Positions 1 to 10,033 of a stretch of DNA of 55,635 nt are shown in pieces. A model generated the notes under the pieces. The model was not told where the DNA came from, did not search any database, and saw nothing but the letters and a program-made list of their open reading frames with translations. The translations under genes were made by a program, and so were the position numbers. How positions within the stretch are numbered: position 1 is the stretch's first letter; every line of letters begins with the position of its first letter. The stretch is taken from the NCBI GenBank assembly GCA_030535425.1, contig JAUNHQ010000002.1, positions 73,093 through 128,727 on the forward strand, written 5' to 3'. Source of the DNA: Pseudomonadota bacterium (GTDB taxonomy: Bacteria; Pseudomonadota; Gammaproteobacteria; Burkholderiales; Burkholderiaceae_C).

Positions 1-1
1 C

Positions 2-1618
2 GTTCGCGCGCCCCGCGCCGCCGCTGCCGAGGGAGCCCCCGCCGCGCGTGGCCTGCCCGCCGCCCAGGCTGCCCTGGCCAGCGGCGACAGCTACCGCACC
101 ACCCTCGTGCCCGAGCCGCGCAGCAATGCCATCATCGTGCGCGCCGCCAACAGCGCCCGCCTGTCGCTGGCCAAAACCCTGATCGAGCAGCTTGACCAGC
201 CTCCGCACCAGCGCGCCGACGGCGGCACGGGCAACATCCACGTCGTCTATCTGAAAAACGCCGACGCCACCAAACTGGCCGTCACCCTGCGCGCTGCGCT
301 GGCGGCCCTGCCCGGCCAGCAGGCCAGCGCCGCTGGCGGCGGTGCAGGCGCCAGCGGCGGCAGCACCGCCGCCAGCAGCGGCACCCCAGCCAGCGCCAGC
401 ACCGGCAGCAGCAATGGCAACAGCCTGACCACCGGCCCCAGCATCAACGCCGCAGCAGGCAACCAGCCTTCCACCGGCGGGCAGATCCAGGCCGACCCGG
501 CCACCAACTCGCTCATCATCAGCGCGCCCGAACCCGTGTACCGCGAGCTGCGCGCCGTCATCGACAAGCTGGACCAGCGCCGCGCGCAGGTGTTCGTGGA
601 AAGCCTGATTGCCGAAGTCAACATGTCCAAGGCGGCTGATCTCGGTGTGCAGTGGCAAATGTTTGGTCAAAACGGTAGCAATGTGGGTGTCATTGGAACC
701 AACTTTTCCACCGGCAGCAGTACTAACATCTTCGATATTGCGACTGCCGTATTGGGTTATCGGGCTGGTGGTGGCGTAGAAAGCCTAGCTAGTGCTCGAC
801 CAAGCACCGGCTTCAATTTTGCGCTAGGCACGCGTGCACTGGGCATTCTCGCCAACTTCCTCCAAAGCACAGGCACAGGAAATGTACTAAGCGCCCCTAC
901 TCTGCTAACGCTCGACAACGAAGAAGCGAAAATTATTATCGGTAAAAATGTTCCCATTGTTACTGGGAGCTTCGCCGCTGGCACTACTGGTGCAGCCGTC
1001 AACCCCTTTCAAACGTATGACCGTCAAGACGTGGGCCTGACACTTCGGGTTCGCCCACAAATTAGCGAGGATGGCACCATCAAAATGGTGCTTTACCAAG
1101 AGGTTTCCAGTGTCGATCCTGCAACAGCCAATAATCAGTCTGGCCCAACCACAAGCAAGCGTGCCATTGAATCCAGTGTGTTGATAGACGATGGTGCTAT
1201 TGTGGTGCTAGGTGGTCTAATGGAAGATACTTACGGCTCATCAGAAGATAAGGTGCCAGTACTAGGCGATGTTCCAATTATTGGAAATTTATTCAAAAGC
1301 CAAAATCGAAACATTACAAAAACCAACCTCATGGTCTTTCTGCGCCCCGTCATCGTGCGCGACGCAGCTTCTACCGAAAACTACTCGCTCGACCGCTACG
1401 ACATGATGCGCGCCGCGCAGCAAGCCAGCCAGCCGCGCCCCAGCAGTGTGCTGCAGGTTAATGAGGCGCCCCTCATCCCGCCCGTGGTGCCCGTCAATCC
1501 GGATGCGTGGTCGCGGCCTGCACCGCCACCGCCGCTGATCCGCCCCGTGGCCCCGCCATCGGCGCAGCCTGCCGCCGGCGAGAGCAATTACTACGGCGAG
1601 CCCATCCGCCAGAACTGA
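2..1618 (+). CDS. gspD: Type II secretion secretin GspD, 5'-truncated by window edge
   Basis: C-terminal part of the outer-membrane secretin that forms the exit pore of the type II secretion system. The reading frame is open to the left edge, so the GTG at 107 is internal and the true start lies outside. Visible parts are an N-domain repeat ([11 protein letters not shown]), a Gly/Ser/Ala-rich linker at about 300-440, a second N-domain ([10 protein letters not shown]) and the secretin core ([10 protein letters not shown] to [14 protein letters not shown] and [10 protein letters not shown]). A Pro-rich tail ends the protein. gspE follows 19 bp downstream. The stretch from about 640 to 1335 is clearly more A/T-rich than both flanks although it encodes the most conserved domain. 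Family assignment is secure. Confidence 0.95.
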   Translation, partial: VRAPRAAAAEGAPAARGLPAAQAALASGDSYRTTLVPEPRSNAIIVRAANSARLSLAKTLIEQLDQPPHQRADGGTGNIHVVYLKNADATKLAVTLRAALAALPGQQASAAGGGAGASGGSTAASSGTPASASTGSSNGNSLTTGPSINAAAGNQPSTGGQIQADPATNSLIISAPEPVYRELRAVIDKLDQRRAQVFVESLIAEVNMSKAADLGVQWQMFGQNGSNVGVIGTNFSTGSSTNIFDIATAVLGYRAGGGVESLASARPSTGFNFALGTRALGILANFLQSTGTGNVLSAPTLLTLDNEEAKIIIGKNVPIVTGSFAAGTTGAAVNPFQTYDRQDVGLTLRVRPQISEDGTIKMVLYQEVSSVDPATANNQSGPTTSKRAIESSVLIDDGAIVVLGGLMEDTYGSSEDKVPVLGDVPIIGNLFKSQNRNITKTNLMVFLRPVIVRDAASTENYSLDRYDMMRAAQQASQPRPSSVLQVNEAPLIPPVVPVNPDAWSRPAPPPPLIRPVAPPSAQPAAGESNYYGEPIRQN

Positions 1619-1637
1619 CCCAGAAGGCGCATTCCCC

Positions 1638-3059
1638 ATGCGCCCAGCTCCGCACATGCTGCGCTACCCGCTGCCCTACGCCTTTGCCCGCACCGCCGGG
1701 CTGCTGCTGGAAGATGACGGCCATGGCCTGACGCTGTGGCACGACGGCACGCCAGACGCCAACCATCTGAGTGAAGTCATGCGCCGCTACGGCGGTGGCC
1801 AGGCACCGCTGACCCTGCAGCAAACCGACTCGCACACCCTGGCCCAACGCATCAGCCACGTCTACAGCCAAAGCGAAAGCAGCGCCGCCGCCGTGGTCAG
1901 CGAAGTCGAAAGCGACGCCGACCTCTCCCGCATCATGCAAGAGCTGCCCGCGGTGGAAGACCTGCTGGAAAGCGCCGACGACGCGCCCATCATCCGCATG
2001 CTCAACGCCCTGCTCACGCAGGCCGCGCGCGATGGCGCCAGCGACATCCACATCGAGCCTTACGAGCGCCACTCCAGCGTGCGCTTTCGCGTCGATGGCG
2101 CGCTGCGCGAAGTGGTGCAGCCCAACCGCGCGCTGCACGCCGCGCTCATCAGCCGCCTGAAGATCATGGCGGACTTGGACATTGCCGAAAAACGCCTGCC
2201 GCAAGACGGCCGCATCAGCCTGCGCCTGGGCACTCGCGCCATTGATGTGCGTGTGTCCACCATCCCCAACGCGCATGGCGAGCGCGCCGTGCTGCGCCTG
2301 CTGGACAAGTCCGAAAGCAAACTCAGCCTCGAATCCGTAGGCATGCAAGGCACAGTGCTGCAACAGTTCGAGCAGCTCATCGCCCAGCCCCACGGCATCA
2401 TCCTCGTCACCGGCCCCACCGGCAGCGGCAAAACCACCACGCTGTACGCCAGCCTGGCGCGGCTGGACGCCAGCCGCAACAACATCATGACGGTGGAAGA
2501 CCCGATCGAATACGACCTGCCCGGCGTGGGGCAGACGCAGGTCAACGCCAAGATCGACCTCACCTTCGCCCGCGCCCTGCGCGCCATCCTGCGGCAAGAC
2601 CCTGACATCGTGATGATTGGCGAAATCCGCGACATCGAAACTGCGCAAATCGCCATCCAGGCCAGCCTGACCGGCCACCTGGTACTGGCCACGCTGCACA
2701 CCAACGACGCCGCCAGCGCCATCACCCGCCTGACCGACATGGGCGTAGAGCCTTTCCTGCTCAGCTCATCGCTGCTGGGCGTGCTGGCCCAGCGCCTGGT
2801 GCGCAAATACTGCACCGCCTGCGCAGGCCAAGGGTGCGATGCCTGCGGCCACACCGGCTACGCGGGCCGCACCGGCGTGTTTGAGCTGCTGGTGGTGGAC
2901 GAAGGCATTCGCAACCAAATCCACGAGCAAGCGCCCGAAGCCGCCATCCGCAATGCCGCACTGGACAAGGGCATGACGCTGATGCGCGACGACGGCGAGC
3001 GTCTGATCGCCCGCGGCATCACCAGCCGCGAAGAAGTGCTGCGCGTCACGCGCGATTGA
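1638..3059 (+). CDS. gspE: Type II secretion ATPase GspE
   Basis: Cytoplasmic hexameric ATPase that drives pseudopilus assembly for type II secretion, 473 residues. Walker A GPTGSGKT lies at 259-266, the Walker B/Asp-box region [12 protein letters not shown] at 321-332 and the His box (LATLHTND) near 350-357. The zinc-binding cysteines are compact, C392-x2-C395-x4-C400-x2-C403, a shorter insert than in many GspE proteins. A PilB/HofB-like type IV pilus ATPase is the main alternative, but adjacency to a secretin supports GspE. No gspF follows: the next gene is an unrelated binding protein. Confidence 0.93.
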   Translation: MRPAPHMLRYPLPYAFARTAGLLLEDDGHGLTLWHDGTPDANHLSEVMRRYGGGQAPLTLQQTDSHTLAQRISHVYSQSESSAAAVVSEVESDADLSRIMQELPAVEDLLESADDAPIIRMLNALLTQAARDGASDIHIEPYERHSSVRFRVDGALREVVQPNRALHAALISRLKIMADLDIAEKRLPQDGRISLRLGTRAIDVRVSTIPNAHGERAVLRLLDKSESKLSLESVGMQGTVLQQFEQLIAQPHGIILVTGPTGSGKTTTLYASLARLDASRNNIMTVEDPIEYDLPGVGQTQVNAKIDLTFARALRAILRQDPDIVMIGEIRDIETAQIAIQASLTGHLVLATLHTNDAASAITRLTDMGVEPFLLSSSLLGVLAQRLVRKYCTACAGQGCDACGHTGYAGRTGVFELLVVDEGIRNQIHEQAPEAAIRNAALDKGMTLMRDDGERLIARGITSREEVLRVTRD

Positions 3060-3082
3060 AAACGCGCCCCAGAAATCCATAT

Positions 3083-3140
3083 AAAAACAGGCATTTGCGC
3101 TTATCTGACGCGCGCGAAAAGCTATATAAATAATAGCAAA
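3083..3140 (+). repeat. Comamonad-type intergenic repeat, copy 1
   Basis: Diverged copy: GGCATTTGCGC box, variable middle with GACGCGCGCG, then the A/T-rich palindromic box GCTATATAAATAATAGC. It lies downstream of gspE. Confidence 0.7.
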
Positions 3141-3180
3141 CCCCGTGCCACAGCCCCTCTGAAAGAGCCAGGCAGCGGCC

Positions 3181-3212
3181 TTGCTTTTGGGGGCAGCCAG
3201 CCCCACTACAAT
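3181..3212 (+). promoter_or_regulatory. Possible sigma-70 promoter of the BMP gene
   Basis: TACAAT (3207-3212) is a good -10 box. The nearest -35-like element TTGCTT (3181-3186) is 20 bp away, longer than ideal. Offered as a weak candidate only. Confidence 0.3.
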
Positions 3213-3292
3213 CGCTCACCCTGCCCCCAGCCAACGCCCCGTGCGGCTGAGGGCAGTTTCATTGACCACCCGGGGCCATGTCGAGGACAACC

Positions 3293-4417
3293 ATGTACAA
3301 AAACCTCGCCGCCACGCTCGTGGCTGCCTGTTTTTCCTTCTCCAGCCTGGCCCAGCCCACGGCTGCCCAATTGCCTACCCGATTGCCCGCCCAACCGCCG
3401 GCGCAGCCTGCCTCTGCGCCCATCAAGGCCGCGTGGGTGTACGTCAGCCCCATCACCGAAGCCGGCTGGACCCAGCAGCACGACCAGGGCCGCCGCGCCG
3501 TGGAAAAAGCCCTGGGCGCGCAGGTGCAAACCACCTTTGTCGAGAACGTGCCCGAAGGCGCCGACGCCGAGCGCGTCATCCACGACCTGGCGGCGCAGGG
3601 GCACGACATCATCTTCACCCCCAGCTTCGGCTACATGGAGCCCACGCTCAAAGTCGCGCGCGACTTTCCGCAGGTGAAGTTCGAATCCGTCACCGGCTAC
3701 AAGCTCGCGCCCAACGTGGCCGCGGCCAACGCGCGCTATTACGAAGGGCGCTACCTGGCCGGCATCGCCGCCGGGCGCATGACGCGCACCCATGTGGCCG
3801 GCTACGTGGCCGGCTTTCCCATCCCCGAAGTGCTGCAAGGCATCAGCGCCTTCACCCTGGGGCTGCGCAGCGTCAACCCCCAGGCCACGGTCAAGGTCAT
3901 CTGGCTGAACGAATGGTTCAACCCCCCGCGCGAGCGCGACGCCGCCATGACGCTGATGAACCAGGGCGCCGACGTGCTGGCCTTTCACACCGGCTCCACC
4001 GCCGTCATGGCCGCCGCCGAAGAACGCGGCCAGCTGGCCGTGGCCTACCACTCCGACATGCGCCGCGTGGCCCCCACGGCGCAAATCGCCGCAGTCACCC
4101 ACCAGTGGGGCGACTACTACACCCGCCGCGTGCAAGCCCTGCGCGATGGCCGCTGGCGCAGCACCAGCACCTGGGGCGGGGTCAAGGAAGGCATGATCCG
4201 CGTCGATGCCTTTGGCCCCAAAGTGCCCCAGGCCGTGCAGACCGAGGTGCTGGCGCGCCAGGCCGACATGGCGCGCGGGCGCCTGGCGCCCTTTACCGGC
4301 CCCATCCGCGACAACACTGGCACCCTGCGCGTGCCTAAGGGCCAGGCACTGAGCGATGAGCAAATCCGCCAGATCAACTGGCTGGCCGAAGGCGTGCGCA
4401 CGCCCTTGCCGCAGTAG
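3293..4417 (+). CDS. BMP-family ABC transporter substrate-binding protein (paralogue 1)
   Basis: Periplasmic binding protein of the BMP/PnrA family, whose characterised members bind purine nucleosides. The start at 3293 is chosen because GAGGA sits 5 nt upstream; an in-frame ATG at 3278 would precede it. A Sec signal peptide (LVAACFSFSSLAQ) is followed by a Pro/Ala-rich spacer and the fold beginning KAAWVYVSPITEAGW. There is no lipobox, unlike paralogue 2 at 21593-22762. The two share blocks such as VPEGAD-ER, SFPIPEVL and NAFTLG/SAFTLG. No ABC ATPase or permease gene is next to it; guanine deaminase lies two genes downstream, which fits a purine role (inference). Confidence 0.88.
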   Translation: MYKNLAATLVAACFSFSSLAQPTAAQLPTRLPAQPPAQPASAPIKAAWVYVSPITEAGWTQQHDQGRRAVEKALGAQVQTTFVENVPEGADAERVIHDLAAQGHDIIFTPSFGYMEPTLKVARDFPQVKFESVTGYKLAPNVAAANARYYEGRYLAGIAAGRMTRTHVAGYVAGFPIPEVLQGISAFTLGLRSVNPQATVKVIWLNEWFNPPRERDAAMTLMNQGADVLAFHTGSTAVMAAAEERGQLAVAYHSDMRRVAPTAQIAAVTHQWGDYYTRRVQALRDGRWRSTSTWGGVKEGMIRVDAFGPKVPQAVQTEVLARQADMARGRLAPFTGPIRDNTGTLRVPKGQALSDEQIRQINWLAEGVRTPLPQ

Positions 4418-4485
4418 TGTTTTTTCCCCTGGCCGTGCGCGGCCAAGGCGACAATGCCAAGCCATGGCTCCCGCCACGGCACACC

Positions 4486-5463
4486 ATGCACACAAACGAC
4501 CCTTCCCCCTGGCAGCACACGCACCACTTTCACACCCGCCACAGCGGCGGTGCCGAGCAGCGCACCCGCTGGGTGCTGGCGCTGACGCTGGTCACCATGG
4601 CGCTGGAAATCAGCGCGGGCTGGTGGAGCGGCTCGCTGGCGCTGCTGGCCGACGGCTGGCACATGAGCTCGCACGCGCTGGCCATCGGCCTGTCGGTGTT
4701 CGCTTATGCCGCCGCGCGGCGCCTGGCGGGCGATACGCGCTTTGCCTTTGGCACCTGGAAAATCGAGGTGCTGGCCGGCTTTGCCAGCGCCTTGCTGCTG
4801 CTGGGCGTGGCTGTGCTGATGGTGTTAGGCGCTGTTGAGCGCCTGCTCAACCCCCAGCCCATTCATTACCTGGAGGCCATAGGCGTGGCCGTGCTGGGCC
4901 TGACCGTCAACGTGGCCAGCGCCTTGATGCTGGGGCATGCGAGCGGGCATGACCACCACCACCACGGCCACGATCATGGTCATGCAGCGGCGCACGACGG
5001 GCATTTGCACGAAGACCTGAACCTGCGTGCCGCCTACCTGCATGTGCTGGCCGACGCCGCCACCTCCGTGCTGGCCATTGCCGCTCTGGGTGGCGGCTGG
5101 CTGTGGGGCTGGGACTGGCTCGACCCCCTCACCGCCATGGTGGGCGCCGTGCTGGTGGCCCTGTGGGCCAAGGGCCTGCTGGTGCAAACCGGCAAGGTGC
5201 TGCTCGACCGCGAAATGGACGCCCCCGTGGTGGCCGAAATCCGCGACGTGGTGCAAGACCCCCGCTACCCCGGCCACACCCGCGTGGCCGATTTGCACGT
5301 GTGGCGCGTGGGCCAGGCGGCCTATGCCTGCGCCATCACGGTCGTTACCCACGACCGCCAGCTGACCCCCGCTGCCCTGCGCCAGCGCCTGGCCGTGCAT
5401 GAGGAAATTGCCCACTGCACCATTGAAATCCAGCACTGCGGCAGCCCAGACGACCGCTGCTAA
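4486..5463 (+). CDS. dmeF: CDF-family Co/Ni efflux transporter, DmeF-like
   Basis: Inner-membrane cation diffusion facilitator that exports divalent metal with proton exchange. The ATG at 4486 gives 325 residues and a typical DmeF N-terminus with several histidines (WQHTHHFHTRH). Metal-site motifs DGWHMSSHA in TM2 and HVLADAATS in TM5 are present. A His-rich cytosolic loop (GHDHHHHGHDHGH) joins the TM4 and TM5 regions. A C-terminal cytoplasmic domain follows TM6. A longer reading begins at 4417, directly on the stop codon of the BMP gene, but its extra residues do not look family-like. Metal specificity is inferred from similarity to DmeF rather than CzcD. Confidence 0.88.
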   Translation: MHTNDPSPWQHTHHFHTRHSGGAEQRTRWVLALTLVTMALEISAGWWSGSLALLADGWHMSSHALAIGLSVFAYAAARRLAGDTRFAFGTWKIEVLAGFASALLLLGVAVLMVLGAVERLLNPQPIHYLEAIGVAVLGLTVNVASALMLGHASGHDHHHHGHDHGHAAAHDGHLHEDLNLRAAYLHVLADAATSVLAIAALGGGWLWGWDWLDPLTAMVGAVLVALWAKGLLVQTGKVLLDREMDAPVVAEIRDVVQDPRYPGHTRVADLHVWRVGQAAYACAITVVTHDRQLTPAALRQRLAVHEEIAHCTIEIQHCGSPDDRC

Positions 5464-5472
5464 AGCCAACCC

Positions 5473-6780
5473 ATGCCTCACGCCCTCCAAGCCTTTCGAG
5501 CCGCCTTGCTGCGCTTTGACGAACACGGCCAGGCGCTGTACGACGAAGACGGCCTGCTCGTCACCGACGGCGCGCACGTGCTGGCCGCCGGCCCCTGGCT
5601 GGCGCTGCGCCCGATGCTGGCTGCGCAATGGCCCAGCGCGCGGCTGGTGCACCTGCCGGGCCGCATCCTGGCCCCCGGCTTCATCGACATGCACGTGCAC
5701 TACCCGCAGGTGGACGTCATCGGCTCGCCCGCCGACGGCCTGCTGCCCTGGCTGGAGCACTACACCTTTCCGCACGAAGCGCGCTTTGCCGATGCGGCCC
5801 ACGCCGCCGAAGTGGCACACTTTTTCTGCGACGAGCTGCTGCGCCACGGCGTGACCACGGCGCTGACCTTTTGCACCTCGCACCCGGCCAGCGTGCACGC
5901 GCTCTTTCACGAAGCCGAGCTGCGCCACCTGCGCCTGATCGCCGGCAAGGTGCTGCAAGACCGCCACAGCCCAGATGGCGTGCGCGACGATACCGAGCAA
6001 AGCCTGGCCGACACCGAAGCCCTGATCCGCCAATGGCACGGCAAGGGCCGGCTGGGCTACGCCATCACCCCGCGCTTTGCCCCCACCTCCACCGAAGCGC
6101 AACTGCGCGGCGCCGGCGCGCTGGCCGCGCGCTTTGCCGACGTGTGGGTGCATTCGCACGTGGCCGAAAACACCGACGAAATTGCCTGGGTGCGCCAGCT
6201 TTTTCCGGCCGCCCGCAGCTACCTGGATGTGTACGCCCGCTGTGGCCTGATGCGCCCGCGCGCCGTGTACGCCCACTGCCTGTACCTGGACGAAGCCGAC
6301 CGCGCCCTGATGCAAAGCAGCGGCAGCGCCGCCGCCGTGTGCCCCACCAGCAACCTGTTTTTGGGCAGCGGCAGCTTTGACTTTGCTGCCGCGCAAAGCG
6401 CGGGCTACCTGCACGGCCTGGCCAGCGACGTGGGCGGCGGCACCAGCTTCTCGCCCTTTGCCACCATGCGCGGCGCCTACTTTGCCGGCCGCAGCGCGGG
6501 CAACGGCGCGCAGCCCAAATCCGCCATCACCCTCACCCCCGAGCGCCTGTGGTGGCTGCACACCGCCGGCGCGGCCCAGGCCCTGGGGCTGGGCGGCGTG
6601 GTGGGCAACCTGCAAGCAGGCTGCGAGGCGGACTTCATCGTCCTCAACCCCCGCGCCACCCCGCTGCTGGCGCGCCGCACCGGCGCCGCGCAATCCTTGG
6701 CCGAGCTGCTCTTTGCCCTCATCGTGCTGGGCGATGACCGGGTGGTGGAGCGCGTGCACATTGCGCAGGCCGTGCACTGA
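5473..6780 (+). CDS. guaD: Guanine deaminase
   Basis: Zinc-dependent amidohydrolase converting guanine to xanthine and ammonia, 435 residues. The metal and catalytic residues of the family are visible: PGFIDMHVH at 68-76 (H74, H76), VHSHVAEN with H227/H229, AHC with H268, and SDVGGGTS with D319. It begins 9 bp after the dmeF stop, so the two are probably co-transcribed. Together with the upstream BMP binding protein it suggests guanine/guanosine uptake and catabolism. No xanthine dehydrogenase is seen in the window. Confidence 0.95.
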   Translation: MPHALQAFRAALLRFDEHGQALYDEDGLLVTDGAHVLAAGPWLALRPMLAAQWPSARLVHLPGRILAPGFIDMHVHYPQVDVIGSPADGLLPWLEHYTFPHEARFADAAHAAEVAHFFCDELLRHGVTTALTFCTSHPASVHALFHEAELRHLRLIAGKVLQDRHSPDGVRDDTEQSLADTEALIRQWHGKGRLGYAITPRFAPTSTEAQLRGAGALAARFADVWVHSHVAENTDEIAWVRQLFPAARSYLDVYARCGLMRPRAVYAHCLYLDEADRALMQSSGSAAAVCPTSNLFLGSGSFDFAAAQSAGYLHGLASDVGGGTSFSPFATMRGAYFAGRSAGNGAQPKSAITLTPERLWWLHTAGAAQALGLGGVVGNLQAGCEADFIVLNPRATPLLARRTGAAQSLAELLFALIVLGDDRVVERVHIAQAVH

Positions 6781-6833
6781 ACACTGAAAGAGCCTGGTCG
6801 CTTTTCGCCTTTTGCCCCCTGGGTTCGCTGTCC

Positions 6834-8042
6834 ATGCCCGCGCCATCTCCTGCGGCTGCGCCGTCCACACGCCCCGCCCCCTTGCCCGCCGGCATCTGGG
6901 CGCTGGGCTTTGTCAGTTTGCTCATGGACATCTCCAGCGAAATGATCCACGCGCTGCTGCCGCTGTTCATGGCCGGCTCGCTGGGCATGGGCGTGGCGCT
7001 GATCGGCCTGCTGGAAGGGCTGGCCGAAAGCCTGGCGCTGGTGCTGAAAGTGTTTTCCGGCGTCATCAGCGACTGGTTTGGCCGCCGCAAGCCGCTGGCC
7101 CTGCTGGGCTACGGACTGGGCGCGGCCACCAAGCCGCTGTTTGCGCTGGCCACCGGGCCGGGGCTGATCTTCACCGCCCGCCTGCTGGACCGCGTGGGCA
7201 AAGGCATTCGCGGCGCGCCGCGCGACGCGCTGGTGGCCGACATCACCCCGCCCGAGCAGCGCGGCGCGGCCTTCGGCCTGCGGCAATCGCTGGACACGGT
7301 GGGCGCCTTTGTCGGCCCGCTGCTGGCCGTGGGGCTGATGCTGCTGTGGGCCAACGACTTTCGCGCCGTCTTTGCCGTGGCCGTCATCCCCGCCGTGCTG
7401 GGCGTGCTGGTGCTGGCCTGGGGCGTGAAAGAGCCTGTGCGCCCGCGCGGCGCGCCCCGCACCAACCCCATCACCCGCGCCAACTTGCAGCGCCTGCCGC
7501 GCGCGTACTGGTGGGTGGTGGGTGTGGGCGGCGTGTTCACGCTGGCGCGGTTTTCCGAGGCGTTCTTGGTGCTGCGCGCCGAAAACCTGGGTGTGGCGCT
7601 GGCCTGGGTGCCCATGGTCATGGTGGCGATGAACGTGGTGTATTCGCTGTGCGCCTACCCCTTTGGCAAGCTGTCCGACCGCATGTCGGCGCGCACGCTG
7701 CTGGCCGCCGGGCTGCTGATGCTGGTGGCGGCCGATGTGGTGCTGGCGCTGGCCACGCACTGGAGCGCTTTGCTGCTGGGCGTGCTGCTGTGGGGCCTGC
7801 ACATGGGCATGACGCAGGGCCTGCTGTCGGCCATGGTGGCTGCCCATGCCCCGGCAGATCTGCGCGGCACGGCCTTTGGTTTTTTCAACCTGGTCAGCGG
7901 CCTGGCCCTGCTGGCCGCCAGCGTGCTGGCCGGCCTGCTGTGGCAACACCTGGGCCCGGCCTGGACCTTTGGTGCCGGCGCGGCGCTGGCGGCGCTGTCC
8001 ATCTTCACGCTGCTGCTGCGGCCCGCAGACCCAAAGAACTGA
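6834..8042 (+). CDS. MFS transporter
   Basis: Major facilitator superfamily permease, 402 residues, with about 11-12 hydrophobic helices. TM1 begins at [15 protein letters not shown], and the MFS loop motif between TM2 and TM3 appears as [16 protein letters not shown] second family motif is [15 protein letters not shown] Pro/Ala-rich cytosolic N-terminus precedes TM1. Start at 6834; a GTG-type upstream start cannot be excluded. It follows guaD by 53 bp on the same strand. Substrate cannot be read from sequence; a purine or drug is possible. Confidence 0.85.
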   Translation: MPAPSPAAAPSTRPAPLPAGIWALGFVSLLMDISSEMIHALLPLFMAGSLGMGVALIGLLEGLAESLALVLKVFSGVISDWFGRRKPLALLGYGLGAATKPLFALATGPGLIFTARLLDRVGKGIRGAPRDALVADITPPEQRGAAFGLRQSLDTVGAFVGPLLAVGLMLLWANDFRAVFAVAVIPAVLGVLVLAWGVKEPVRPRGAPRTNPITRANLQRLPRAYWWVVGVGGVFTLARFSEAFLVLRAENLGVALAWVPMVMVAMNVVYSLCAYPFGKLSDRMSARTLLAAGLLMLVAADVVLALATHWSALLLGVLLWGLHMGMTQGLLSAMVAAHAPADLRGTAFGFFNLVSGLALLAASVLAGLLWQHLGPAWTFGAGAALAALSIFTLLLRPADPKN

Positions 8043-8080
8043 AGAGAAAAAAACTGCCAGCGCCCGCCCCAAGCGTGGCA

Positions 8081-8100
8081 ACAGCTATCAAAACAAGAGT
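8081..8100 (+). repeat. Fragment of the intergenic repeat family
   Basis: Short remnant, ACAGCTATCAAAACAAGAG, matching the terminal box of the repeat and nearly identical to the fragment at 31152-31170. Confidence 0.45.
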
Positions 8101-8163
8101 TTGGGCAGGGCCGCACATAGAATGCCCCCATCTCTTTTCCTCCAGACCGGAAGCCAAGCCAAC

Positions 8164-8730
8164 ATGAGCATCAAAAGCGACAAGTGGATCCGCCGCATGG
8201 CCGAGCAGCACGGCATGATCGAGCCGTATGAACCCGGCCAGGTGCGCCAGGTGGACGGGCGCAAGATCGTCAGTTATGGCACCTCAAGCTACGGCTACGA
8301 CATCCGCTGCGCGCCCGAATTCAAGATCTTCACCAACATCCACAGCACGGTGGTGGATCCGAAGAACTTTGACGAAAAGAGCTTCGTCGATTTTCAGGGC
8401 GATGTCTGCATCATCCCGCCCAACAGCTTTGCGCTGGCACGCACGGTGGAGTATTTCCGCATCCCGCGCAACGTGCTGACCATCTGCCTGGGCAAAAGCA
8501 CCTATGCGCGCTGCGGCATCATCGTCAACGTCACCCCGTTCGAGCCGGAGTGGGAAGGCTATGTGACGCTGGAGTTCAGCAACACCACCCCCCTGCCAGC
8601 CAAGATTTACGCGGGCGAAGGCTGCGCGCAGGTGCTGTTTTTTGAAAGCGACGAGGTGTGCGAAACCTCGTACAAGGACCGCGGCGGCAAGTACCAGGGG
8701 CAGGTGGGTGTGACGCTGCCTAAGACCTGA
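8164..8730 (+). CDS. dcd: dCTP deaminase
   Basis: Homotrimeric enzyme converting dCTP to dUTP for dTTP synthesis, 188 residues as usual for the family. The family signature runs from [13 protein letters not shown] through GKSTYARCG to the region around [19 protein letters not shown], which holds the catalytic glutamate. The start at 8164 gives the typical [14 protein letters not shown]-terminus. The frame stays open far upstream through the MFS gene, but that part is out-of-frame translation of the permease. Confidence 0.97.
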   Translation: MSIKSDKWIRRMAEQHGMIEPYEPGQVRQVDGRKIVSYGTSSYGYDIRCAPEFKIFTNIHSTVVDPKNFDEKSFVDFQGDVCIIPPNSFALARTVEYFRIPRNVLTICLGKSTYARCGIIVNVTPFEPEWEGYVTLEFSNTTPLPAKIYAGEGCAQVLFFESDEVCETSYKDRGGKYQGQVGVTLPKT

Positions 8731-8817
8731 GCGGTACGGGCGACTTGGCATCGTTTCTGATGCCCCGCCTTGGTCCGTGACCGGCGTATTGCTGCGGCAC
8801 GGATGGTGCGCCGCGCC

Positions 8818-9756
8818 TTAGGCCCCCGCCTGCCGCAGCGCCAGCCGCGCGGCGGCCAGATCCCACCCGGCCCAGCCGCAGCTTTTGAACAGCACCGGCC
8901 CTGCACTGGTCTGGCCGGTTTTGGCCGTGCCGCTGCGCACCACGTCGGCCAGCGTGGGCAGGGCGGGCACGTTCAGCCCGGCTTGCAGCAAGTCGCCCGC
9001 TTCGTGCGCGGCGTCGGCCGTGTCCACCACCACGCGGCCGGTGGCGGCCAGGTGGCGGGTCAGGTCGGGGGCCAGCTCGATCATTTGCGGGGTGAAGGCG
9101 CCCACGGCGGCGATGAAGGCGTCTGGGCGCGGCAGCGCGTGCAGCGCCACAGCGCGCGCGGGGGTGCAGGTGACCACCAGCGGGCACTGGGCCAAGGCCG
9201 TGTTGGCGTCTGCCACGGCCTGGGCCTGGCAGCCCATGGCCTGCACCTGTGCGGCCAGGGCCTGGGCGCTGGCCAGGCGGCGCGAGGCAATGACGAACTG
9301 CTGCACCCCCAGCACGGCGGCAAACGCCTGCGCGTGGGCCAGCCCCTGCACACCTGCGCCCACGATGAGCATGGGCCCGTGCGGCAGGGGGGCCAGGTAT
9401 CGCGCGGCCAGGGCCGAGACGGCGGCGGTGCGGCGGGCGGTGACAGTGGGCCCGTCCAGCACCAGGCGGCGCTGGCCGGTGGGCACGTCAAACACCGTCA
9501 CGTCGCCCTGAATCAGCGGGCGCAGTGTGCCCGCGTTGGCGGGGGTGAGGGTGATGAGCTTGGTCATGGCGCAGCGCGCGTCACAGCCGGGCATGCACAG
9601 CAGCACCGCCCCGTCGGCGGTGGGCAGCACGATGCGCGGGGGCACTTGCACGCTGGGGTCTTGGAGCAAGGCTTCAATCTCGTCGGCCAGCGCGGCCCAG
9701 GGCAGGCTGGCGGCGGTTTGGTCGGCCGTTTGCAGCACGTTAGGCAAGGTGTTCAT
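8818..9756 (-). CDS. Ornithine cyclodeaminase/mu-crystallin family; probable delta1-pyrroline-2-carboxylate reductase
   Basis: 312-residue protein of the OCD/mu-crystallin fold, with a Rossmann motif MLIVGAGVQGLAHA and a substrate-side lysine in CAMTKLITLTP. The C-terminal block GPVLFKSCGWAGWDLAAARLA resembles LhpI-type reductases that act on delta1-pyrroline-2-carboxylate and delta1-piperideine-2-carboxylate in D-proline, hydroxyproline or D-lysine breakdown. True ornithine cyclodeaminase is the alternative. It stands alone, convergent with dcd and divergent from the metallopeptidase gene, so context does not settle the substrate. Confidence 0.8.
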   Translation of the reverse strand: MNTLPNVLQTADQTAASLPWAALADEIEALLQDPSVQVPPRIVLPTADGAVLLCMPGCDARCAMTKLITLTPANAGTLRPLIQGDVTVFDVPTGQRRLVLDGPTVTARRTAAVSALAARYLAPLPHGPMLIVGAGVQGLAHAQAFAAVLGVQQFVIASRRLASAQALAAQVQAMGCQAQAVADANTALAQCPLVVTCTPARAVALHALPRPDAFIAAVGAFTPQMIELAPDLTRHLAATGRVVVDTADAAHEAGDLLQAGLNVPALPTLADVVRSGTAKTGQTSAGPVLFKSCGWAGWDLAAARLALRQAGA

Positions 9757-9816
9757 GCAGACATTGTGATGCAGAGCCGATGGACGGTGAGTGCTAGCAG
9801 GGCGCGCCGGATGGTT

Positions 9817-9872
9817 GCTTTTATTTATATAGCATAAAACCCAAACACGACAAGCGCAAATGGCATTTTTTA
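9817..9872 (-). repeat. Comamonad-type intergenic repeat, copy 2
   Basis: Minus-oriented copy in a divergent intergenic region: TTTATATAGCATAAAACCC, then GACAAGCGCAAATGGCATTTTTT. Confidence 0.8.
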
Positions 9873-10033
9873 CTCACCATCATGGCGGCATGGCGGTGCC
9901 AGAGTTCATGGGGCGCCGTGCTGGCAGCGGGCTTTTGTCTGACACCCCAAAACCGGGGCGGGCAGCTACCATTGCCGCCTTTGCAGGCGCAGGTTGAAGG
10001 CGCAGGCACAGTGCGCAGCAAGGAGCATGAACG

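Noticed and set aside
4825-6870. Open frame of 681 codons opposite dmeF and guaD
   Set aside because: Spans two well-supported genes and reads as low-complexity antisense sequence.
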